In this document: positions 44,563-49,241 of the stretch, one piece after another
Numbering within the stretch: position 1 is the stretch's first letter
How the letters are laid out: the number at the start of each line of letters is the position of its first letter
The notes under the pieces: model-generated
What the model was told of the DNA's origin: nothing
Databases searched by the model: none
Seen by the model: only the letters and a program-made list of their open reading frames with translations
Translations under genes and position numbers: made by a program
From: Clostridia bacterium
Lineage (GTDB): Bacteria > Bacillota_A > Clostridia > Christensenellales > Aristaeellaceae
DNA: 49,241 nt
Direction: 5' to 3'
NCBI GenBank assembly: GCA_017938645.1
Contig: JAGBBE010000125.1
Location: 1-49,241 of the forward strand

Positions 44563-45597
44563 ATGAATCAGCATCTGCTCACCAAAGGCCCGCTGCTGGA
44601 CGCGCAGGGTCATCTTGTCGAAGCCGGATACGCCACGTCGCTGGTGCGCCGCTACGACCGCAAAGCCATCCGCGGCGGCAGCCTGCGCATCAAGGAGTGG
44701 GACTACTACTGCGCCATCTCCGGCGATATTGTGCTTGCGCTCACCATTGCCGACAACAGCTACATGAGTCTGGACAGCGTGAGCCTCATCAATCTCCAAA
44801 CCGGCTTCCAGCACACCTGGAGCGCCATGGGCGTGATGACGCTGGGCAAGCGGAATTTTCCGTCCACCAGCGTAAAGGGCGACGTGGCGGTGGAAACGCC
44901 CAAGTATGCCCTCCGGTTTGAAAACGACGGCGTGAAGCGCGTGCTCACCGCCCGCGTGGACAATTTCAGGGACGGAAAGCCCCTGACCGCGCGCCTCACG
45001 CTCACCGACGTGCCGCGCGACAGCATGGTCATCGCCACGCCGTTTCCTAAGAAAGCTACGGCCTTTTACTACAACCAGAAGATCAACTGCCTGCGCGCAT
45101 CCGGCGACGTGACCTTCGACGGTCAGACGCACGCGTTTGATCCTGCCTCTTCCTTTGCCGTGCTCGACTGGGGCCGCGGCGTATGGACGTACTCCAACAC
45201 CTGGTACTGGGGCAGCGCCTCCGGGCTGGTGGACGGCGTCCGGTTTGGCATGAATCTCGGCTACGGCTTCGGAGACACATCCAAAGCCAGCGAGAACATG
45301 CTCTTCTACGACGGCATTGCGCACAAGCTGGAGGAGATTGTCTTCCACATTCCGCAGACTGCCGATGGAAAGGACGACTTCCTCAGGCCGTGGAAGATCA
45401 CTTCGTCGGACGACAGGCTGAATCTGGTGTTTACGCCGATTTTGGATCGCGCGTCCTGCACCAGTGCAGTTGTGATCGAGAGCGATCAGCATCAGGTATT
45501 TGGCCGCTTTGACGGAACGGCCGTGCTGGATGACGGAACGGTGCTGGAAATCCGCGAGCTGATTGGATTTGCTGAAAAAGTGAAAAACCGCTGGTAA
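44563..45597 (+). CDS. DUF2804 family protein
   Basis: 344 residues, no signal or TM. Family-like segments are KGPLLDAQGHLVEAGYATSL near the start, RIKEWDYYCAI, and FAVLDWGRGVWTYSNTWYWG with GLVDGVRFGMNLGYGFGD. It is predicted all-beta and resembles lipocalin-like or sugar-binding folds; function is not established for the family. AAGGAG precedes the ATG. Last gene of the galM operon. Confidence 0.85.
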   Translation: MNQHLLTKGPLLDAQGHLVEAGYATSLVRRYDRKAIRGGSLRIKEWDYYCAISGDIVLALTIADNSYMSLDSVSLINLQTGFQHTWSAMGVMTLGKRNFPSTSVKGDVAVETPKYALRFENDGVKRVLTARVDNFRDGKPLTARLTLTDVPRDSMVIATPFPKKATAFYYNQKINCLRASGDVTFDGQTHAFDPASSFAVLDWGRGVWTYSNTWYWGSASGLVDGVRFGMNLGYGFGDTSKASENMLFYDGIAHKLEEIVFHIPQTADGKDDFLRPWKITSSDDRLNLVFTPILDRASCTSAVVIESDQHQVFGRFDGTAVLDDGTVLEIRELIGFAEKVKNRW

Positions 45598-45603
45598 GGG
45601 AAG

Positions 45604-45646
45604 AAAAGAGGAGCTGATGCCGGATGGCAGAGGCTCCTCTTTTTTC
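45604..45646 (+). terminator. Rho-independent terminator after the DUF2804 gene
   Basis: AAAAGAGGAGC (45604-45614) pairs with GCTCCTCTTTT (45633-45643) around 18 bases, then further T. Confidence 0.88.
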
Positions 45647-45691
45647 TCGGATGCGCGCGGTGCATGATACTCGTGCCCACGAGGAACGGGT

Positions 45692-45715
45692 CCTACTTTT
45701 TCCAGAAAAAGTAGG
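45692..45715. repeat. Perfect hairpin in the 45.6-46.0 kb intergenic region
   Basis: CCTACTTTTT-CCAG-AAAAAGTAGG, ten-base arms, followed by CAAAAAGC. It lies beside the larger inverted repeat and may be part of the same element. It could also act as a weak terminator. Confidence 0.6.
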
Positions 45716-45724
45716 CAAAAAGCT

Positions 45725-45900
45725 GGCGACGGCGTCGCTTCGGGAAATCCCCTTGATTGCCCGGTTTGGAAACGGGGCGCGCAATTCGGCTTGACGTAGA
45801 TGTTTGGCTCTGGGTTCTTACTTTATTGACTTTGCCGCGAGCGCGCGCCTGATCCGTTTTCAAACCGGGCGGGGGATTTCCCTGCGCTCCTGATGTCGCC
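45725..45900. repeat. Long imperfect inverted repeat (MITE-like or structured-RNA element)
   Basis: The arms are about 60 bases each. GGCGAC (45725-45730) pairs with GTCGCC (45895-45900), GGGAAATCCCC near 45742-45752 with GGGGATTTCCC near 45872-45882, GCCCGGTTT near 45759-45767 with AAACCGGGC near 45862-45870, and GGCGCGC near 45776-45782 with GCGCGCC near 45843-45849. No coding sequence was found in 45598-46012, and no flanking duplication was recognised. Confidence 0.55.
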
Positions 45901-45964
45901 GGTCGTAGCCGCCGCTTGGGTGGTCTTTTGTCTGGTGTTTTGGGCGGAAGGTTTGGGTGGGCGC

Positions 45965-45997
45965 AAAAAAAGCGCTGCAGATTTTTTCTGCAGCGCT
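45965..45997 (-). terminator. Rho-independent terminator of the PRTase-like gene
   Basis: Read on the minus strand, AGCGCTGCAGA pairs perfectly with TCTGCAGCGCT (45971-45997) and is followed by a run of T. It lies 15 bases after the stop codon. Confidence 0.93.
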
Positions 45998-46012
45998 CGT
46001 TTTCTTTTGGGA

Positions 46013-46651
46013 TTAGAAGCTGGAGACACCATGGCTGTTGACCAGAGCGTCGAGCTTGACACCGGCCTTACACAGCGGGCAGTCGCGGGAGGAGTGGGTC
46101 TCGTAGCCATCCACATCTTCCTTGGTGAAGATGCTGGTAACCTGATGGCCTTCGCATTCGTCCACGCAGGCGAAGATGGAGCACACGCCCACATCGATGC
46201 CGTTATAGTAGCGGATGGTCTCAATGGCAGCCTGGGCGGTATAGCCCGTGGCGACCGATGCCGCCAGCACCAGAACGTGCTTGCCGACGATCATGGGCGC
46301 GGTGTTATCGCGGAAGATCAGCTGACTGCCGGTGGTATGCTCAGGCGTGACTACGTAGATGGTACGGTGCGCATTCATGCTCATGAAGCCCGCGCGGGTC
46401 AGCTCGCTGGCCATGCAGGCGCCGATGACCTCGGTACCATCAAGGCAGAGGATGGTATCGATCACCGTGGAGGACTTGAACTTGCTGCACAGAATTGCCG
46501 CAGCCTCGCGCGCCTCAGACAGGCGGTGCTTGGTCATCGTCAGGTCGATGTAGTAATTCAAATGGCTGTGGCTGGTGGCAAAATGCCCCTTGGCCAAGCG
46601 AAGAGGGAGGTTGCCTTTTTGATTGGGGAACTCAATGAGCTGAATGGCCAT
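46013..46651 (-). CDS. Phosphoribosyltransferase-like protein (orotate PRTase-related) with altered PRPP loop
   Basis: 212 residues. The overall pattern is that of type I PRTases: a hood with KGHFATSHSHLNYYIDL, core strands DTILCLDGTEVIGACM and RTIYVVTPE, and the PRPP-loop region KHVLVLAASVATGYT at about 124-138. Canonical enzymes have two acidic residues where this one has Ala-Ala-Ser, so PRPP catalysis is doubtful. A C-terminal CPLC motif may bind metal. Proteins like this are often labelled orotate phosphoribosyltransferase in Clostridia. Start at 46651 after AGGAGAG; the longer form runs through the promoter and secG. Confidence 0.75.
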   Translation of the reverse strand: MAIQLIEFPNQKGNLPLRLAKGHFATSHSHLNYYIDLTMTKHRLSEAREAAAILCSKFKSSTVIDTILCLDGTEVIGACMASELTRAGFMSMNAHRTIYVVTPEHTTGSQLIFRDNTAPMIVGKHVLVLAASVATGYTAQAAIETIRYYNGIDVGVCSIFACVDECEGHQVTSIFTKEDVDGYETHSSRDCPLCKAGVKLDALVNSHGVSSF

Positions 46652-46714
46652 AGCGCTCTCTCCTGTTCTGCGGCATGGAAAAGTCCGCTTTTTTTGTTGT
46701 TGAATGGCAAAACC

Positions 46715-46743
46715 ATTATGGATGATTTCGCGGGATGTGTCAA
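46715..46743 (-). promoter_or_regulatory. Sigma-A-type promoter of the PRTase-like gene
   Basis: Minus strand TTGACA (46738-46743), 17-base spacer, CATAAT (46715-46720). Confidence 0.75.
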
Positions 46744-46781
46744 GGTTTTCTTTGCACGTTTTAGTATGCCCGAAAAACCCA

Positions 46782-46815
46782 AAAAAGCGCCTCCCATTTC
46801 CGGAAGACGCTTTTT
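46782..46815 (-). terminator. Rho-independent terminator after secG
   Basis: AAAAAGCG (46782-46789) pairs with CGCTTTTT (46808-46815). A short inner TCC/GGA stem lies between; T-tract on the minus strand. Confidence 0.75.
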
Positions 46816-46827
46816 GGTTTCGGCTGC

Positions 46828-47055
46828 TTAGCCCACGAACATCATAATGATAGCCAGCACCACGAACGCGACCGCGCAGATCTTGGTAACCAGAGCCAGC
46901 TTGGCTTCCAGTCCCTTGGCCTTGTTCTTGCCGAAGAAGGTCTCGGCGGCGCCGCTCACGGCACCCAGGCCGGAGGTCTCGCTGCTCTGCAGCAGAACGG
47001 TCACGATCATGATCAAACATACGATGATCAGCAGAATGCCAATAAACACACTCAT
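46828..47055 (-). CDS. secG: SecG protein-translocase subunit
   Basis: 75 residues, the usual size. Two membrane helices (about 2-21 and 53-73) are joined by the conserved QSSETSGLGAVSGAAETFFG loop. It is the small accessory subunit of the SecYEG channel. The start at 47055 follows GGAGGG; the longer version to 47253 is not supported. Single-gene unit with its own terminator. Confidence 0.95.
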   Translation of the reverse strand: MSVFIGILLIIVCLIMIVTVLLQSSETSGLGAVSGAAETFFGKNKAKGLEAKLALVTKICAVAFVVLAIIMMFVG

Positions 47056-47086
47056 CAGGGGGTCCCTCCTTGGCGAATCTAGACAT

Positions 47087-47092
47087 ATTATA
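47087..47092 (-). promoter_or_regulatory. Candidate -10 box of secG promoter
   Basis: Minus-strand TATAAT about 32 bases before the start codon. A TGC just upstream could give an extended -10 (TGCTAATAT). No good -35 is found at 17 bases. Confidence 0.4.
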
Positions 47093-47122
47093 TTAGCATT
47101 GTTCTTGGAAAAAAGCAAGCAG

Positions 47123-47145
47123 AAAAAACCGGCTGTGAAAGCCGG
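47123..47145 (-). terminator. Minus-strand terminator upstream of secG
   Basis: CCGGCT (47129-47134) pairs with AGCCGG (47140-47145), with a run of T when read on the minus strand. No minus-strand gene precedes it in the window, so it seems to shield secG from antisense transcription out of the plus-strand operon. Confidence 0.6.
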
Positions 47146-47152
47146 CGTTCCC

Positions 47153-47182
47153 GCATATTTTTCTCTGATTCCGGGCATGCTT
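47153..47182 (+). promoter_or_regulatory. Possible forespore-type (sigma-G-like) promoter
   Basis: GCATA (47153-47157), 18 bases, CATGCTT (47176-47182), compared with the sigma-G pattern GHATR-N18-CATHHTA. Two positions of the -10 differ. No sigma-A promoter is seen before the BofC-like gene. Confidence 0.25.
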
Positions 47183-47210
47183 GTGGCATCACTTGTCAAA
47201 GGAGACGCCC

Positions 47211-47765
47211 ATGAACGAGAAACGCTTTTTCCTGCGCCCGCTTGTGCTTGCACTCGTCGTTCTTCCTGTGCTGATTCTTTCCCTTCTCCTGCTTGCGCCC
47301 GAGGACACCGCTTCGGATGACGCGCTTCCTCCGGCCAGCGAGGCGGGGTCGGTGCCGGAAACCGTGCTTGTGTCCGGCAGCGAGCTTTTGCAGACGTTTA
47401 CCTATTCGCGCTGCGAGCATACCGTCACCCGGCGCGTGACTGCGCCTGCGGAGCTTGTCGGCAAGAACCTCAAAGAGGTGGAAGCACTCTATCCTGAGTG
47501 GCGGATCACGGCGTTTTCGTCTGCGCTGGTCACCATGGAGCAGCGGCCGGAGATCTTCTGTCCGGATCATCTGGTGGTGATGAAAGGCGATGGAAACCGT
47601 GTCTGCGTCTTTGAAAACAAATACGGCGACGCGCTGGCGCTGGTGCGCGAACTGGAATTGACCATGGATCAGCTGCCTGCGGCCGTGCGCGAGGAAGTCG
47701 AACACGGCGTCGGCTTTTCCACTGCCGAAGAGCTGGAAATGTGGCTGGAAAGCGTGGAATCGTAA
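47211..47765 (+). CDS. BofC C-terminal-domain-like secreted or anchored protein
   Basis: 184 residues. One N-terminal membrane helix (about 9-29). A two-part domain follows: CEHTVTRRVTAPAELVGKNL, then EWRITAFSSALVTMEQRPEI, VVMKGDGNRVCVFENKYGDAL, LPAAVREEVEHGVGFSTAEELEMWL. The pattern agrees with the BofC C-terminal domain; in Bacillus BofC acts in the forespore to restrain the SpoIVB protease. The match is by eye. ATG after AAAGGAG. Next to two DUF genes with which it is contiguous. Confidence 0.6.
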   Translation: MNEKRFFLRPLVLALVVLPVLILSLLLLAPEDTASDDALPPASEAGSVPETVLVSGSELLQTFTYSRCEHTVTRRVTAPAELVGKNLKEVEALYPEWRITAFSSALVTMEQRPEIFCPDHLVVMKGDGNRVCVFENKYGDALALVRELELTMDQLPAAVREEVEHGVGFSTAEELEMWLESVES

Positions 47766-48488
47766 ATGGTTGCCATTCTCATCCGCACGATCATTCTGGT
47801 GTGCTTTGCGGTGTTTTCCATGCGGCTGATGGGCAAGCGTCAAATCGGGCAGCTGCAGCCGTTTGAACTGGTGATTGCCATCATGATCGCCGATCTTGCC
47901 TCCACACCCATGGAAAGCCTTGACATGCCGCTGTGGAGGGGCATCCTGCCATTGCTGGCAACGGTTGCGCTGCACCAGCTGTTTACCCTTCTGTCACTCA
48001 AGAGCCAGTTTATGCGCGCCTTTTTCAGCGGCAGGCCTACGGTGATCATCCGCCGCGGACAGATCGATCCCAAGGCGCTGGAGAAGCTCTGCTTTAACCT
48101 GAACGATCTGCTCGAAGAGCTTCGCACCGGCGGCGTCTTAAGCCCCAGCGAAGTCGGCACGGCCATTATGGAGACCAGCGGTAAGCTGAGCGTGTTCCCG
48201 AAATCGCGGTTCCGTCCGGCGACGCCGGAGGATCTGGACATCTCCACCGGCTACGAGGGCATTCCTCTCACCCTGATTCTGGACGGTCAGATCGAACGCA
48301 ACAATCTGCCGCTGTGCGGACGCGGCGAGGACTGGCTTCTCCATCAGATCCGTCTCCTCGGCTTCCAGAACGCCAAAGAGATTCTTCTCTGCTTTCTGGA
48401 CACCGACGGCGTTCTCACCGTCCATCCATATGCCGATGCGCCGCCTGTGCGCTGTCAGGCCATGAAGCCGGGCGAGGTGATCTGGTAG
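47766..48488 (+). CDS. DUF421 (YetF/YrbG-like) membrane protein
   Basis: 240 residues. Three N-terminal helices with RLMGKRQIGQLQPFELVIAIMIADLAS, a hallmark of the family, are followed by the cytoplasmic YetF-type domain: GRPTVIIRRGQID, LNDLLEELRTGGV, and a C-terminal part with PLTLILDGQIERNNL. The role is unknown; relatives in Bacillus are expressed in sporulation and germination contexts. It begins directly after the previous stop. Confidence 0.9.
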   Translation: MVAILIRTIILVCFAVFSMRLMGKRQIGQLQPFELVIAIMIADLASTPMESLDMPLWRGILPLLATVALHQLFTLLSLKSQFMRAFFSGRPTVIIRRGQIDPKALEKLCFNLNDLLEELRTGGVLSPSEVGTAIMETSGKLSVFPKSRFRPATPEDLDISTGYEGIPLTLILDGQIERNNLPLCGRGEDWLLHQIRLLGFQNAKEILLCFLDTDGVLTVHPYADAPPVRCQAMKPGEVIW

Positions 48489-48872
48489 ATGCGAAGAGCC
48501 CTGATCCTGATCACACTCATCACTCTCATCTGTTTTGGCAGTGGACACTACTTCGACCGTCTGCGCGAACGCACCGCCCACGCCTATCTCCAGGATGCCG
48601 AAAACCTGCGCCAGCTCGTCCTCGCCGAACAATGGCATCAGGCTCAGTCCCACGAGCGTCTTCTCACCGCCCGCTGGCAGCACGACGTACGCTGGCTGAA
48701 AATCCTCATCAGCCACCACCACGTCCGCGAGATCGACGCCGCCCTGCTCCGTCTTTCCACCAGTCTCACACATCACTGGCCCGACGAAGCCCTTCCGGCC
48801 CTCGACGACCTCTATTCCGCTCTCCAGGACCTCCGTCTCTCCCATCTCCCCACCCCCCAAACCCTTCTCTAG
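48489..48872 (+). CDS. DUF4363-like small membrane-anchored protein
   Basis: 127 residues. One N-terminal helix (about 5-20), then a helical outer region (AHAYLQDAENLRQLVLAEQWHQAQ, HHHVREIDAALLRLSTSL). Proteins of this kind are commonly found just downstream of DUF421 genes in Clostridia. It starts immediately after the DUF421 stop. Function unknown. Confidence 0.75.
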   Translation: MRRALILITLITLICFGSGHYFDRLRERTAHAYLQDAENLRQLVLAEQWHQAQSHERLLTARWQHDVRWLKILISHHHVREIDAALLRLSTSLTHHWPDEALPALDDLYSALQDLRLSHLPTPQTLL

Positions 48873-49241
48873 GCAGGGGCAGGGGCTGAGCCCCTGCACC
48901 CCGGACTGCTTCGCAGAGTTGGCCGACGAAGTTTCGTCTTGACTCCTCAGACCGCCGGTCGGCGGAGGGCCTCCCGGCTCGCTTGAGTGATCGGGATAAG
49001 AAGAGGGCGCGTCACAGGGTGCGCCCGGGAGTATGGCAAAATTGTTAGCCACGTTCCTCTTCCTTATTTCCTTTATCTTTTTCCTACGGGGGTCCGGGGT
49101 GTCCCCGGTCGTTTTAAGGGGGATACGGGAGTCCAGAGGGTCGAAGGGGGGAAATCGAAATCCCCCCTGACCCTCTGGCCCTAGCGGAGCGGGCAGAGAA
49201 CAAGCCCAGTGCCTGCAAGGCACACAACAAACTGAGCGACC
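48873..49241. other. Non-coding, hairpin-rich GC segment
   Basis: No supported gene in 369 bases. Several inverted repeats stand one after another: GCAGGGGC-TGA-GCCCCTGC near 48881-48899, CCGCCG-GT-CGGCGG near 48952-48965, CCGGGG-TGT-CCCCGG at 49094-49108, and the long hairpin at 49133-49178. None ends in a convincing T-tract. It may be a repeated intergenic element. Confidence 0.6.
49133..49178. repeat. Two-stage hairpin
   Basis: Outer arms CCAGAGGGTC (49133-49142) and GACCCTCTGG (49169-49178), inner arms GGGGGGA (49146-49152) and TCCCCCC (49161-49167) around an 8-base loop. Confidence 0.7.

Noticed and set aside
48138..49223. Minus-strand 361-residue frame running through the terminal non-coding segment
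   Set aside because: Its C-terminal half is antisense to DUF421/DUF4363 and its N-terminal half reads the hairpins; no RBS.

Overview
The window looks like a chromosomal segment of a moderately GC-rich, Gram-positive-type, probably Clostridia bacterium. The evidence is AGGAGG ribosome sites almost everywhere, sigma-A promoters with 17-base spacers, a CpsB/CpsC/CpsD phosphoregulatory trio, an LCP-family protein, SecG, a BofC-like sporulation domain, and a DUF421-DUF4363 pair. No rRNA, tRNA, CRISPR array, transposase or integrase was seen. The genus cannot be named from sequence alone.

Region 1 (1-21.4 kb, minus strand) is one long envelope-polysaccharide operon read right to left from a near-perfect promoter at 21388-21416. 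In transcription order it holds: a secreted CHAP-SH3 protein; CpsC, CpsD and CpsB; a sortase-B-like protein that has lost both catalytic residues; a secreted protein with a duplicated domain; an LCP protein; the priming sugar-phosphate transferase; three GT4 glycosyltransferases; a radical SAM protein; a polysaccharide pyruvyl transferase; an F420-hydrogenase-beta-like ferredoxin protein; a GT2; a Wzy-like polymerase; a one-TM extracytoplasmic protein; and a very large Glu/Pro/Thr-repeat surface protein cut by the window edge. The glycosyltransferase block (about 4.3-12.7 kb) is visibly more AT-rich than its flanks, as expected of a swapped serotype cassette. No flippase is visible.

Region 2 (21.4-32.5 kb, plus strand) holds a small Pro-rich acidic protein, a ROK-like ASKHA protein, a 1411-residue secreted leucine-rich-repeat protein, and two tandem, closely similar DUF6259-like TIM-barrel proteins. 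Most units have their own promoter and terminator. A small secreted protein lies convergent at 32.5-33.0 kb.

Region 3 (33.2-42.3 kb, plus strand) is the most interesting part. It is a tightly coupled eight-gene operon: DegT/FdtB-like sugar aminotransferase, GNAT/FemAB-like acyltransferase, FdtA-like ketoisomerase, GtrB-like polyprenyl-phosphate glycosyltransferase, three tandem paralogous polytopic proteins with a GT-C-like Asn-Asp-Asp in the first outer loop, and GtrA. I read it as a pathway that makes an acylated 3-amino-3,6-dideoxyhexose, loads it on undecaprenyl phosphate, flips it, and transfers it outside the cell by three different GT-C-type enzymes.

Region 4 (42.4-49.2 kb) has an operon of galM, an acyltransferase-3 protein and a DUF2804 protein. 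It is followed by a long inverted-repeat element (45.7-45.9 kb), a phosphoribosyltransferase-like gene and secG on the minus strand, and then a plus-strand BofC-like / DUF421 / DUF4363 operon. The last 370 bases are non-coding and full of GC-rich hairpins.
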